Positions 33,446 to 42,822 are shown, counted from the stretch's first letter. The stretch is 64,000 nt of DNA from an uncultured Collinsella sp. (GCA_934654585.1 CAKUGF010000003.1:1-64000), one strand, 5' to 3'. Made by a program: numbers and translations. The notes: a model not told the origin generated them from the letters alone.

Positions 33446-33475
33446 GAGGCTCCGCATTGCGGGGCCTTTTTGTTA
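33446..33475 (+). terminator. Intrinsic terminator after secG
   Basis: GAGGCTCCGC pairs with GCGGGGCC-type bases around ATT and is followed by TTTTTGTT. Confidence 0.85.
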
Positions 33476-33711
33476 ACAATTCTGTAACAGAACACAGCGT
33501 AATACCACATACTGCGCCCAACTAAAGAATTTCTCGACCGTTAACCGGAAAGAAGGTTCATTCGTGCATAAAATGCGCTACTGTATTGCAAAACGTTGGC
33601 CCGTTGTGCATAACCAGCCATTGCAATGGGCCGCGTTTTGATGGTTTAGATCGGGTGTCTCGACATAAGTCCGGTCTACCTATTTTTGTCCTATCTCATA
33701 AGGAGGATGGC
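33476..33711. other. Upstream region of the opp operon
   Basis: No supported gene. It contains a 13-base palindrome TTCTGT-A-ACAGAA (33480-33492) and a core AAAACGTT (33590-33597). A hairpin (GGCCCGTTG with CAATGGGCC) lies around 33598-33631. These are candidate control sites for the oligopeptide transporter. Confidence 0.45.
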
Positions 33712-35388
33712 ATGGCTGATTCTATGTTCCACCAGCCCGTTATGGGTCGTCGCGCCTTTGTTGGCGGCACCCTCGCTGCGAGCTCCATGGCTTTTCTTGC
33801 CGCATGCGGCAAGAAGGGCGGCGACGCTTCCGGTTCTGAGTCCGGTTCGACGCTGAACTTCTACATCAACAACCCGGTTTGCATCGAACCCTACAATGTC
33901 CAGGAGGACCAGGGCACTCAGGTCGAGTACCAGCTCTTTGACGCTCTGACCTCTTATGACGCCGAGAAGGGCGAGATCGTTCCGCTGGCTTGCGAGTCCT
34001 TCGAGGCCAACGACGACGCCACCGAGTTTACCTTCAAGATCAAGAAGGCCAAGTTCCACAACGGTGACGACGTTACCTCCAAGTCCTTCAAGCTCGGTTG
34101 GGAGCGTCTGGTCAACACCAAGTCGGCCATCGCTACCGAGTACGGCCCTTCCGAGGTCTCCTATCACCTTTCCATGGTCGAGGGCTATGACGACCTGCTT
34201 GCCGGTAACGCTACCGAGCTCAGCGGTGTTACTTGCCCCGACGATGAGACCCTCGTCGTCAAGCTGACTTCCGCTTACGCCGACTTCCCCTTCGTCGCCT
34301 CTCACCCGGCTCTGGCCCCGGTTCCCGAGTGCGCCGAGTCCGATGCCAAGAGCTTCTATCTTGCGCCGATTGGTAACGGCCCGTTCATGATGGACGGCAA
34401 GTGGGAGGATGGTCAGGAGATCAACCTCAAGAAGTTCGACGATTACTATGGCGATAAGGCCAAGATCGATGGCATCCACTTCCAGGTCATCAAGGATATG
34501 GAGACCGCTTACAAGGAGTTCCAGGCCGGTAACCTCGATGTCTGCGACGTTCCCGTTGCTCAGATCGATGCTGCCAAGAAGGATCGTGGCGTGTCCAAGG
34601 ACGGCTACACCATGGGCGACGGCGAGCGCATGCTGCTCGGCGCCGAGCCTTCCACCTACTACCTGACCTGCAACAATACGGCCGAGCCGTTCAACAACGC
34701 CGACCTGCGTAGGGGCATCTCCCTGGCCATCAACCGTGAGGCTATCTGCAAGACCATCTTCAAGGGTACCCGTACCCCCGCCGACGGCATTGTTCCTCCG
34801 GGCATCGATGGCTACAAGGAGGGCGCATGGGAGTTCTGCGCCTACGACGTCGACAAGGCTAACGAGTACCTCGATAAGGTTGCTCCTGCCGATGCCAACG
34901 GTGACCGTGGCATTAACGTGACCCTTTCCTACAACCAGGATGGTGGTCACAAGGAGATCATGGAGTCCATCATCGGCGACCTCGCCAAGGTTGGCGTTAC
35001 CGCGACTTCCGATACCCCCGAGTGGTCTGCCCTGCTCGAGCAGTACCAGAACTTCAACTATCAGTTTGGTCGTCTGGGCTGGATTGCCGACTACCCGATC
35101 ATGGATAACTTCCTGTATCCGCTGTTCCACTCCGACTCCCTGGGTGGCGACAACCGCTCCGGTTACAGCAACCCCGAGTTCGACGCCAAGGTCGACGAGG
35201 CTCGCACCACGGTTGACGACGAAGAGCGCGTCGCTAAGATGCAGGAGGCCGACGCAATGGTCGCTGCCGACTGCCCGGTCATCCCGGTGATGTTCTACAC
35301 GCACACCATCGTTGGCTCCGACCGCGTCAAGTACCTCTACGTTGATCCGCAGAAGCACGCCGATCTGGGTACCGCCGAGCTCGCCTAA
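33712..35388 (+). CDS. oppA: Oligopeptide ABC transporter substrate-binding lipoprotein
   Basis: This 558-residue SBP_bac_5 protein starts at ATG 33712 after ATAAGGAGGATGGC. The export signal contains GRRAFVG and ends in the lipobox LAAC (Cys about residue 27). The mature part has FKIKKAKFHNGDDVTSKSFKLGWERL, DLRRGISLAINREAIC and PTYPIMDNFLYP-like sequence typical of OppA. It would capture oligopeptides outside the cell and deliver them to OppBC. High expression is suggested by its codon bias and the large leader. Confidence 0.9.
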   Translation: MADSMFHQPVMGRRAFVGGTLAASSMAFLAACGKKGGDASGSESGSTLNFYINNPVCIEPYNVQEDQGTQVEYQLFDALTSYDAEKGEIVPLACESFEANDDATEFTFKIKKAKFHNGDDVTSKSFKLGWERLVNTKSAIATEYGPSEVSYHLSMVEGYDDLLAGNATELSGVTCPDDETLVVKLTSAYADFPFVASHPALAPVPECAESDAKSFYLAPIGNGPFMMDGKWEDGQEINLKKFDDYYGDKAKIDGIHFQVIKDMETAYKEFQAGNLDVCDVPVAQIDAAKKDRGVSKDGYTMGDGERMLLGAEPSTYYLTCNNTAEPFNNADLRRGISLAINREAICKTIFKGTRTPADGIVPPGIDGYKEGAWEFCAYDVDKANEYLDKVAPADANGDRGINVTLSYNQDGGHKEIMESIIGDLAKVGVTATSDTPEWSALLEQYQNFNYQFGRLGWIADYPIMDNFLYPLFHSDSLGGDNRSGYSNPEFDAKVDEARTTVDDEERVAKMQEADAMVAADCPVIPVMFYTHTIVGSDRVKYLYVDPQKHADLGTAELA

Positions 35389-35487
35389 GAGTTTTGCAGC
35401 TTCCGTGAGGGTCAAGTTTTTACGTAGACCTCATGGGAAACATACAGTTCTCCCTAACCTGGGGTAAACTGGCTGATGGTAATTTTG

Positions 35488-35516
35488 GGATGCCGGTCTG
35501 GCGATCGGCATCCCAT
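35488..35516 (+). terminator. Hairpin between oppA and oppB
   Basis: GGGATGCCG pairs with CGGCATCCC over a 9-base loop. The T-run is short (ATTT), so this probably attenuates rather than ends transcription into oppB. Confidence 0.65.
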
Positions 35517-35545
35517 TTAGGTTAATCCCTAGATAGGGGAGTGGT

Positions 35546-36583
35546 ATGGGTAAGTACATCGTTAAACGTGTGCTTCAGTTCATCCCGGTATTTTTGGGCG
35601 TTACGCTGATTCTGTTCGCCCTCCAGAATATCGTGCCGGGAGATCCGATCAAGCTGATCGGTGGAGACAAGGCTCTGTCCCCTGAGGTAGAGCTTCAGCT
35701 TCGCGTTCGCTACCACCTGGTCCAGACGGACGAGGATGGCAACGCAATCCTTGACGAGAACGGCGATCCCGTTCAGACGTCGCTCGTGGACCGTTATTTG
35801 TATTACATGAACGGTCTGCTTCATGGCGATTTGGGCAATTCGTACCAGCGCAAGCTGCCGGTTACGGAAATCTTTGCCCAGAAGTATCCGTACACGGTCA
35901 AACTTGCCGCGTGTGCCATCGTGCTCGAGGCAATCATGGGTATCGGTGCGGGTATCATATCGGCGGTTAAACGTTACTCATTCTGGGATATTTTGGTAAC
36001 GCTCACCACGTCGATCCTCGTTGCCGTTCCTGCCTTCTGGCTCGGTATGCTGTTGCAGCTGTTCTTTGGTGTTGTCCTCAAGGACCTTACCGGCGGCGCA
36101 TTCTCCATGCCGATCTCGGGTGCCGGCGGCGCCAGCTCTCAGTATCAGGACTGGATGCACTATGTGCTCCCGACCATCACGCTGGCTTCGGTTTCGACTG
36201 CTTATGCTGCCCGCATCATGCGCTCGCAGCTGCTCGACGTCATGAACCAGGATTACATCCGTACGGCAAAGGCCAAGGGTCTCTCCAATCGTGCGATCAT
36301 CATCAAGCATGCGCTTAAGAATGCACTCATCCCTGTCGTTACCTATATTGGTGTCGACTTTGGCGCTATGCTCTCGGGTGCCATCCTGACCGAGACAGTC
36401 TTTAACTGGCCCGGCATTGGCTATGAGATTTACCGTGCTATCAGCATGCGTGACTGGCCTGTCGTTATGGGCGGCGTTACGCTCGTCGTCGTCGTCGTTA
36501 TGGTTATTAACCTGCTCGTCGACATCAGCTATGCATTCCTCGACCCGCGCATCCGCCTTGGCGGTCCGTCGGATAAGGCCTAA
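35546..36583 (+). CDS. oppB: Oligopeptide ABC transporter permease OppB
   Basis: This 345-residue membrane protein has an N-terminal helix (VLQFIPVFLGVTLILFALQ) and the extracytoplasmic loop typical of OppB. The EAA segment is QDYIRTAKAKGLSNRAIIIKHALKNALIPV. The C-terminus has GAILTETVFNWPGIGYEIYRAI and RDWPVVMGG. It forms the transmembrane pore with OppC. Confidence 0.93.
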   Translation: MGKYIVKRVLQFIPVFLGVTLILFALQNIVPGDPIKLIGGDKALSPEVELQLRVRYHLVQTDEDGNAILDENGDPVQTSLVDRYLYYMNGLLHGDLGNSYQRKLPVTEIFAQKYPYTVKLAACAIVLEAIMGIGAGIISAVKRYSFWDILVTLTTSILVAVPAFWLGMLLQLFFGVVLKDLTGGAFSMPISGAGGASSQYQDWMHYVLPTITLASVSTAYAARIMRSQLLDVMNQDYIRTAKAKGLSNRAIIIKHALKNALIPVVTYIGVDFGAMLSGAILTETVFNWPGIGYEIYRAISMRDWPVVMGGVTLVVVVVMVINLLVDISYAFLDPRIRLGGPSDKA

Positions 36584-36597
36584 GGGAGGTACGTCTT

Positions 36598-37533
36598 ATG
36601 CAGGAAACTGATTCTCAGTCTCAGGAGCAGGCTACCGCCACCAAGGCCGCATCTGCTCCCGCCAAGTCCCGCACGCTGTGGGGCGACGCTTTTAAGCGTC
36701 TTCGTAAGAACAAGCTCGCCGTCATCGGCGTCTGCTGGATTGTCATCGTCGTCCTGATCGCTTTGACTGCCGACCTGTGGGCTCAGCCTTGGCTCGGCTC
36801 GCCGACGGCATCCGACTCGACCACGATGGCCGAGACGGCACTTCTGGCTCCGTGTGCCGAGCATCCGTTTGGCACCGACGCCCTCGGCCGTGACATTCTG
36901 GTCCGTGTTATCTACGGTGCCCGCGTCTCGCTTTCCGTCGGTATTATGGCAACCGCCATCTCGACGGTCATCGGTCTGGTCATGGGTGCCCTCGCCGGTT
37001 TCTACGGCGGCATCTGGGATACGATCATCATGCGTTGTGCCGATATCTTCCTGGCGTTCCCGTACGTGCTGTTCGTTGTCGCCATGATCGCCGTTATCGG
37101 CCGTGGCCTCCAGAACGTCTTTATCGCCATCGGCATTCTCGGCTGGCCCTCGATTGCGCGCGTCTTCCGCTCGGCAATTCTGACGGTCAAAGAGAATGAC
37201 TACGTTGATGCGGCTCGCGCTATGGGCGCATCCGATGCCCGTATCGTTATGCGTCACATCTTCCCGAACTCCGTTGCCTCCATCGTGGTCTATGCAACCA
37301 TGAACATCGGTGGCGCTATTCTGACCGAGTCCGCTCTGTCCTACCTTGGCATGGGCGTTATTCCGCCTACGCCTTCTTGGGGTTCGATGATTCAGGACGG
37401 TCAGCAGTATCTGATGACCGCCCCCTGGATGATGATCATGCCCGGTCTGGCAATTCTTACGACGGTGCTCGCCTTCACCCTGCTGGGTGACGGTCTGCGC
37501 GACGCCCTCGACGTCAAGATGAAGGACGCATAA
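36598..37533 (+). CDS. oppC: Oligopeptide ABC transporter permease OppC
   Basis: This 311-residue permease has a Ser/Ala-rich cytosolic N-terminus, then membrane helices and HPFGTDALGRDILVRVIYGARVSL, the OppC marker. The EAA loop is ENDYVDAARAMGASDARIVMRHIFPNS. GGGAGG lies before the ATG. It is in an operon with oppB (14 bases apart) and oppD (2 bases apart). Confidence 0.93.
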   Translation: MQETDSQSQEQATATKAASAPAKSRTLWGDAFKRLRKNKLAVIGVCWIVIVVLIALTADLWAQPWLGSPTASDSTTMAETALLAPCAEHPFGTDALGRDILVRVIYGARVSLSVGIMATAISTVIGLVMGALAGFYGGIWDTIIMRCADIFLAFPYVLFVVAMIAVIGRGLQNVFIAIGILGWPSIARVFRSAILTVKENDYVDAARAMGASDARIVMRHIFPNSVASIVVYATMNIGGAILTESALSYLGMGVIPPTPSWGSMIQDGQQYLMTAPWMMIMPGLAILTTVLAFTLLGDGLRDALDVKMKDA

Positions 37534-37535
37534 GG

Positions 37536-38627
37536 ATGAAGAAGAACAAGAACTATGTGGACCTGAAGGACCAGCCGGTTCCCGAGGGCCAGCATCTGCT
37601 CGAGGTCGATGACCTTAAGATGTATTTCCATACCGAGGACGGCGTCGTTCGCGCTGTCGATGGTGTGTCTTACACGCTCGATCGTGGCGAGACCCTGGGT
37701 GTCGTCGGTGAGTCCGGTTCCGGTAAGTCCGTGACCGCCATGACCATCATGGGCCTCATCTCGATGCCTCCGGGAAAGATCGAGGGCGGCGACGTTCGCT
37801 ATCGCGGTCGCTCCATCCTCGAGATGTCCGAGGAAGAGATGCAGCACATTCGCGGTAACGATATCGCGATGATCTTCCAGGATCCTATGACCTCCCTCAA
37901 CCCGGTCTATAAGATTGGCAAGCAGGTGGGCGAGGGCCTTCGTCTGCACCGTGGCTACTCCAAGCAGGAAGCGCTCAAGCGCGCCACCGAGCTTCTGGAT
38001 CTCGTGGGTATCCCCGAGCCCGAGAAGCGCGTCAATGAGTATCCGCACCAGTTCTCCGGTGGTATGCGTCAGCGCGTCATGATTGCTATGGCTCTTGCCT
38101 GCGACCCCGACATTTTGATTGCCGACGAGCCGACGACGGCTCTGGACGTTACCATTCAGGCTCAGATTATTGAGCTCATGCAGGAGATGCAGGACAAGAA
38201 CGGTAACGCCATCATCATGATTACCCACGACCTGGGTGTTGTCGCCGACATGGCCGACAAGATCATGGTTATGTACGCCGGTCGCCCCGTTGAGTTCGGC
38301 ACGGCCGAAGAGATTTTCTACGAGAGCCGTCATCCCTACACCTGGGGTCTTATCCGCTCCATCCCGGAGCAGGCTATCGATGAGAAGAAGCCGCTTACGC
38401 CGATTCACGGCAACCCGCCTTCGCTCATGAACCTGCCCGAGGGCTGCGTATTCTCGCCCCGTTGCCCGTATGCCACGGACAAGTGCCGCAAGCAGCGCCC
38501 CGAGCGCGTTGTCACCGAGTCTGGTCACTATTCTGCGTGCCACTACTCCGGTGACCCCGAGTTCCTTAAGAACGCACCCGAGACGTCGCGCACGCGCAAG
38601 GTTTCCAAGAAGGGAGGCGAGGCGTAA
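37536..38627 (+). CDS. oppD: Oligopeptide ABC transporter ATP-binding protein OppD
   Basis: This 363-residue ATPase has Walker [10 protein letters not shown]-loop [10 protein letters not shown], signature FSGGMRQRV, Walker [12 protein letters not shown] and the H-loop THDLGVV. The C-terminal oligopeptide-transporter domain has [20 protein letters not shown], a Cys-rich motif that can carry an Fe-S cluster. Its stop and the oppF start overlap by one base (TAATG). Confidence 0.95.
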   Translation: MKKNKNYVDLKDQPVPEGQHLLEVDDLKMYFHTEDGVVRAVDGVSYTLDRGETLGVVGESGSGKSVTAMTIMGLISMPPGKIEGGDVRYRGRSILEMSEEEMQHIRGNDIAMIFQDPMTSLNPVYKIGKQVGEGLRLHRGYSKQEALKRATELLDLVGIPEPEKRVNEYPHQFSGGMRQRVMIAMALACDPDILIADEPTTALDVTIQAQIIELMQEMQDKNGNAIIMITHDLGVVADMADKIMVMYAGRPVEFGTAEEIFYESRHPYTWGLIRSIPEQAIDEKKPLTPIHGNPPSLMNLPEGCVFSPRCPYATDKCRKQRPERVVTESGHYSACHYSGDPEFLKNAPETSRTRKVSKKGGEA

Positions 38628-39655
38628 TGGCAGATACCAACGAGCGTACTCCGCTGCTGAAGGTCGAGCACCTTTCCAAGGAGTTTCCCGCTGAGTCCGG
38701 CATGTTCGCCAAGCGCTTCTCCAAGCGTGTCGTCTCTGCTGTGAACGACATCTCGTTTGAGATCTATCCGGGCGAGACCTTCGGTCTGGTTGGCGAGTCC
38801 GGTTGCGGTAAGTCCACGACGGGCCGCACCATCATGCGCCTCACCAAGCCGACGGCCGGCAAGGTGTTCTTCCAGGGCAAAGACGTCTCTGAGATGAGCA
38901 AGCATGAGATCAAGGACATGCGCCGCGAGATGCAGTTCATTTTCCAGGATCCCTATGCTTCGCTGAACCCCCGTATGACGATTGGCGAGATCGTCTCCGA
39001 GCCCATGACCATTCACGGCGTGGGTACCAAGGAGGAGCGTATCGAGCGCGTCCGCGAGCTGCTGGACGTCGTCGGTCTGAATCCCGAGCACATCAACCGC
39101 TATCCGCACGAGTTTTCGGGCGGCCAGCGTCAGCGTGTCGGCATCGCCCGCGCGTTCGCTCTGAAGCCCAAGCTGATCATCTGTGACGAGCCGGTTTCTG
39201 CTTTGGACGTGTCCATTCAGGCTCAGGTCCTGAACCTGCTTAAGGAGCTCCAGGACAAGTTTGGTACCGCGTACCTGTTTATTGCCCACGATCTCTCTGT
39301 CGTGCAGCACATCTCCGACCGCGTTGCCGTTATGTACCTGGGCAAGATGGTCGAGGTTTCGGACTGGAAGACGCTCTATAGCGAGCCGCACCACCCGTAC
39401 ACGCAGTCGCTGCTGTCTGCTGTGCCGGTGCCCGATCCGGATGTCCAGAAGACTCGTAAGCGCATCATCCTCGCCGGCGATCCGCCGTCGCCGCTTGATC
39501 CGCCGACCGGCTGTCGTTTCCACACGCGCTGCCCGATCGCACAGGGCATCTGCTCCGAGAAGCTTCCCGAGTTTAAGGAAGTCGCCCCGGGTCACTGCTG
39601 CGCCTGCCACTTCGCGGAGCCGTTCCCGATCAAGGAATCGCACATCGACCTGTAG
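38627..39655 (+). CDS. oppF: Oligopeptide ABC transporter ATP-binding protein OppF
   Basis: This 342-residue ATPase has Walker A GESGCGKST, signature FSGGQRQRV, Walker B LIICDEPVSALD and the H-loop AHDLSVV. The C-terminal Cys motif is CRFHTRCPIAQGIC...CCACH. It pairs with OppD as the transport motor. It is the last gene of the operon; a large palindromic element starts 14 bases after its stop. Confidence 0.95.
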   Translation: MADTNERTPLLKVEHLSKEFPAESGMFAKRFSKRVVSAVNDISFEIYPGETFGLVGESGCGKSTTGRTIMRLTKPTAGKVFFQGKDVSEMSKHEIKDMRREMQFIFQDPYASLNPRMTIGEIVSEPMTIHGVGTKEERIERVRELLDVVGLNPEHINRYPHEFSGGQRQRVGIARAFALKPKLIICDEPVSALDVSIQAQVLNLLKELQDKFGTAYLFIAHDLSVVQHISDRVAVMYLGKMVEVSDWKTLYSEPHHPYTQSLLSAVPVPDPDVQKTRKRIILAGDPPSPLDPPTGCRFHTRCPIAQGICSEKLPEFKEVAPGHCCACHFAEPFPIKESHIDL

Positions 39656-39669
39656 TCGGTTGTTTGTCC

Positions 39670-39796
39670 GGGCCCGCCCTGGAGTTACTTTTCAGAACGT
39701 CCTCGGACATGCAAGAGACCCCCGCTGCACACTTCGTGCGGCGGGGGTCTCTTGCGTCCTGCGGAGTGTTCTGAAAAGTAACTCCAGGGCGGGCCC
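39670..39796. repeat. Palindromic intergenic element, family B copy 1 (perfect 29-bp arms)
   Basis: Arms 39670-39698 and 39768-39796 are perfect inverted repeats of 29 bp. A second, inner perfect stem of 15 bp (39711-39725 with 39741-39755, GCAAGAGACCCCCGC) is extended by GCAC/GTGC around the loop. The inner flanks CGTCCTCGGACATGC and CTCCGCAGGA (read inward from each arm) recur in the element at 39978-40102. It lies just after oppF and could also terminate transcription, though it lacks a T-run. Confidence 0.85.
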
Positions 39797-39852
39797 TGCG
39801 GTAACTCGGCAGGGGGAGTGCGATTCCCTGATCGCTCACTTAATCTAATGAG

Positions 39853-39925
39853 AAATTTAGTGAGGCCGGAGCTTTAGCTCCGGCCTCCTTATATAAGGGC
39901 TCGGCAAAGCCGAGCCACTAAATTT
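39853..39925 (+). ncRNA. Predicted three-way-junction structure of 73 bases
   Basis: The outer stem AAATTTAGTG/CACTAAATTT encloses two perfect hairpins: GAGGCCGGAGC-TTTA-GCTCCGGCCTC and GGCTCGGC-AAA-GCCGAGCC. The whole folds as a closed double-hairpin of tRNA-like size and ends in a T-rich run. It may be a terminator pair or a structured RNA; I know no matching family. Typing as ncRNA is tentative. Confidence 0.4.
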
Positions 39926-39977
39926 TGTATCAGCCCCAGAACATATTTGAGAACTGTGCCCGGAGTACGTGCCCCTA

Positions 39978-40102
39978 GGGCCGGAATGGGGTTACTTTCC
40001 AACGCATTCCGCAGGGGGCGGCATTATTTTGTAGCGCGTAGCGCGAATCAAAATAATGCCGCATGCCCGAGGACGCGTTGGAAAGTAAACTCGTTCAGGC
40101 CC
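39978..40102. repeat. Palindromic intergenic element, family B copy 2
   Basis: Arms 39978-40005 and 40075-40102 pair at 24 of 28 positions. An inner stem GCGGCATTATTTTG/CAAAATAATGCCGC encloses GTAGCGCG...CGCG. The flanks between arm and inner stem (CATTCCGCAGG and, reversed, CGTCCTCGGGCATGC) match those of the element at 39670-39796, while the inner hairpin is unrelated. It lies upstream of tRNA-Leu. Confidence 0.8.
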
Positions 40103-40140
40103 GGACAGCACCATCTACCTGCGCATTTACAAATTCGTAA

Positions 40141-40188
40141 ACTTTTTTCAAAAAAGTGCTTGCACAGTTCTCGAATCATAGGTTATTA
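40141..40188 (+). promoter_or_regulatory. tRNA-Leu promoter with upstream A/T palindrome
   Basis: ACTTTTTT-C-AAAAAAGT (40141-40157, perfect) is followed two bases later by -35 TTGCAC (40160-40165), a 17-bp spacer and -10 TTATTA (40183-40188). The same arrangement precedes two other tRNA units. Confidence 0.75.
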
Positions 40189-40246
40189 TCTTCCTCGTTG
40201 AACGCGCGGGTCCAACAAAACGAACCGCGAATCAACAACATAGCAT

Positions 40247-40336
40247 GTCGGAGTGGCGGAATTGGCAGACGCGCTAGCTTGAGGTGCTAGTGACCGCTTT
40301 TTGGTCATGCGGGTTCAAGTCCCGCCTCCGACACCA
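40247..40336 (+). tRNA. tRNA-Leu (GAG anticodon)
   Basis: A class II tRNA: acceptor GTCGGAG/CTCCGAC, anticodon loop TTGAGGT with anticodon GAG, long variable arm (TGACCGCTTTTTGGTCA) and T-arm GCGGGTTCAAGTCCCGC. The discriminator is A40333 and CCA is encoded at 40334-40336. Confidence 0.97.
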
Positions 40337-40348
40337 TCGCATTTGAGA

Positions 40349-40371
40349 AGCCTCTTCGGAGGCTTTTTTGT
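40349..40371 (+). terminator. Terminator after tRNA-Leu
   Basis: AGCCTC-TTCG-GAGGCT followed by TTTTTGTT; a UUCG-capped stem. Confidence 0.92.
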
Positions 40372-40395
40372 TACCGATAGACGGTGAGGTCCACG

Positions 40396-42741
40396 ATGGA
40401 AACGCTTGAACGCAACGAGTGGGCAGACGTTGCCCAGCTGGTCGAGATCACGAGCGATGCGGTCATCATCTGCGAACTCGACGGAACCATTCTGCATGTG
40501 AATAATCGTCTGCTCGACCTGATGTGCGAGGAGCGCGCCGATGTCATCAATGGTGATGTTAAGGACGTGCTGTACTCGTCTGCCTTTGAGCGCGCGACCG
40601 AACATCGTCTGCCGTTTGAGACGGATGGCACCGAGAGCGAGCTCATGCTCAAGCTGAGCGACGGTTCTTTTATTCCTGTCTTGGTTCGCGCGGGCTCCGT
40701 GACGCCTCCGCGCATCTTTGGGCGACGCGCGCCACGTGTCCTGGTGGCGCTCCACAGCATCGAAGAGCAGTACTCTCATGATCGTCAACTTAAGCGCGCG
40801 CTAACGGAGCTTAGGGTTGCAAATAAGCGGCTTTCGGGCACGCTCTCGGTCATTATGAACACCGTGGGTTCCGATGAACTGCCTAGCCTGCTTGATACCG
40901 TTTTAAATCAGCTTGTTGGAACGCTCGACGCCTCTGGCGCTGCGATCTATTTTTCGGAGAGCGGCGGTTTTAAGCTCCGCGGTGTTTCTAAGGAGCTGGA
41001 AGACAGCTACCTGCCCGAGTTCATGCCGTATGGCGCGGGTATTCCGACCTATGTGCTTCGCGAATCGCGCGCTTGCCGCCTATCGATTCAGCAGGACCTT
41101 GAGGGCGATCGAGTCGCCTCGGGCATGTTTATGGATCTTGACAATCGCTCCAAGCATCTATTGCGCGTGCAGGATATGCCTCCGTACCGCAGCGAGATCT
41201 GCCTTCCCGTGTTTTACGGTACGCAGGTCCTCGGTGTGCTGGAAGTCGGCTGGAAACGCCCTCAGGCGCCGCTTGCTTATGATGTCAACGTGCTCGAGGT
41301 CATCTGTGATTACCTGTCCATCCAGCTGGTCGGCATGGCATCGAGCTTGCGCTCGCGTCGTACGGCGGAGCTCGGCCGCTCGCTCAATTTGCTGCGTGAC
41401 GAACTGTTTACTTATCTCGATGATCCCGTTGCCGCCTCGCGAGCGGTGTCGACGGAAATCTGCACGGTGCTCAATTGTCATTTCTGCCCCGTGGAATATG
41501 ATGCGAGTCTTGACGCCTATGTCATTGATTTTGAGGGCGGCAGCCGCGTGGCGCTGCCGGGAGATCCTGAGTCGCTCTTCTTTTCCACCACCGCGCCGGC
41601 TGCGCGCCTGGGGGCCGCCTCCGATGGTTTTGAGCCGTCGGTGCTGGGTGGTGCGAGTGCTGATGACCTCAAGCACGTACGCTTGACCCGCGTTGACGAG
41701 TCTATGCCCATGGGCGGATGGCTGAGGGCCCATGGTCTGCCGTGCCAGGGCCTCTATGTCGATTCCGGCATTGAGGCAGGGCGCATCCGTCCGGAGACGG
41801 GCGTTCAACGGAACAATGACGCTATCGTGCCCGCCGACGTTGCCAAGGGGCCGACGACGCGCGCCTTGCTGCTTCGTGATGGCAGCCAAGAACCGATCGA
41901 CGACCTTGAATACGACTACCTGGTGCATTTGGCACATGATTTTGAGCTGATCTATGAGGGCGAGTCGCAAAAGCGCGAGGAGCGTCATATCGCCCAGACG
42001 CTTCAGATCGGCATGCGAAATTCTCTTGGTGACGTTCCGGGTATCGCTACCGATTCGGTATATCTTTCTGCCACGAACTCGGCGTTGGTCGGCGGCGACT
42101 TCTATACGCTCGTTCGTCTTCCCGACGACTGCGCCGTTATGATTCTGGGCGATGTGTCCGGCAAGGGTATTGAGGCGGCATCGATGTCCGCACTCGTCAA
42201 GACGGCGCTGACGGCTTATGCCTGGGAGGGCGCGGGGCCGGCTCGCATGGCCCGCTCACTCAATAGCATGCTCATGGGCTTTTCGAGGGTCGAGACGTTC
42301 GTGACGGCCTTTATCGCCAAGATTGATCTCAAGGCGGGGCGCGCGACGTATTGTTCGGCAGGCCATCCTCCCACCATGGTCATCAGGCCGGAATCGGTGC
42401 CGCTTGGCGGTAGCGGGACCTGCGGGGGAGAGGTGGAGCTCCTTGGGTGCCAGTCGGGCGTGATCGGCGCGTTTGAAAGCATGGTGTACGAGACGGGCAC
42501 CTTTACGTTCGCGCCTGGTGACATGCTCTTTATGTATACCGATGGAACGATTGAGGCGCGTGACCGCACGGGGGCTTTCTTTGGCGAACAGCGCCTGCGC
42601 GATCTTTTGCTTTCGGTTTCGAGTGAGGGCGTATCGGGTATCTGCGGCAAGGTTTTGGGAGAGCTTGATCGCTTTACCGAATCGGCTTTGGACGACGACA
42701 TCGCACTGGTGTCCCTTGAGTTTTTGCGGGGCCGGTCCTAA
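40396..42741 (+). CDS. PAS/GAF-domain SpoIIE-type PP2C phosphatase
   Basis: This 781-residue cytosolic sensor phosphatase has an N-terminal PAS domain (about residues 15-120: EITSDAVIICELDGTILHVN) and a GAF domain (about 145-320). A middle region may hold a second degenerate GAF. The C-terminal SpoIIE phosphatase (about 530-775) has VGGDFY, GDVSGKG, SAGHPP, MYTDG and the final DDDIALV; these Asp residues bind the two Mn ions. Such enzymes dephosphorylate STAS anti-anti-sigma factors. The ATG at 40396 follows GGTGAGG. The next gene encodes a STAS-HATPase fusion, a likely direct substrate. Confidence 0.9.
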   Translation: METLERNEWADVAQLVEITSDAVIICELDGTILHVNNRLLDLMCEERADVINGDVKDVLYSSAFERATEHRLPFETDGTESELMLKLSDGSFIPVLVRAGSVTPPRIFGRRAPRVLVALHSIEEQYSHDRQLKRALTELRVANKRLSGTLSVIMNTVGSDELPSLLDTVLNQLVGTLDASGAAIYFSESGGFKLRGVSKELEDSYLPEFMPYGAGIPTYVLRESRACRLSIQQDLEGDRVASGMFMDLDNRSKHLLRVQDMPPYRSEICLPVFYGTQVLGVLEVGWKRPQAPLAYDVNVLEVICDYLSIQLVGMASSLRSRRTAELGRSLNLLRDELFTYLDDPVAASRAVSTEICTVLNCHFCPVEYDASLDAYVIDFEGGSRVALPGDPESLFFSTTAPAARLGAASDGFEPSVLGGASADDLKHVRLTRVDESMPMGGWLRAHGLPCQGLYVDSGIEAGRIRPETGVQRNNDAIVPADVAKGPTTRALLLRDGSQEPIDDLEYDYLVHLAHDFELIYEGESQKREERHIAQTLQIGMRNSLGDVPGIATDSVYLSATNSALVGGDFYTLVRLPDDCAVMILGDVSGKGIEAASMSALVKTALTAYAWEGAGPARMARSLNSMLMGFSRVETFVTAFIAKIDLKAGRATYCSAGHPPTMVIRPESVPLGGSGTCGGEVELLGCQSGVIGAFESMVYETGTFTFAPGDMLFMYTDGTIEARDRTGAFFGEQRLRDLLLSVSSEGVSGICGKVLGELDRFTESALDDDIALVSLEFLRGRS

Positions 42742-42822
42742 GCGGTGGCGCTGGGCGGGCCGAATCCGCGCAGTCGCGGAAACGCATGCATCGAACAAGC
42801 TCTTTTGGGGAACCATGGTCGT

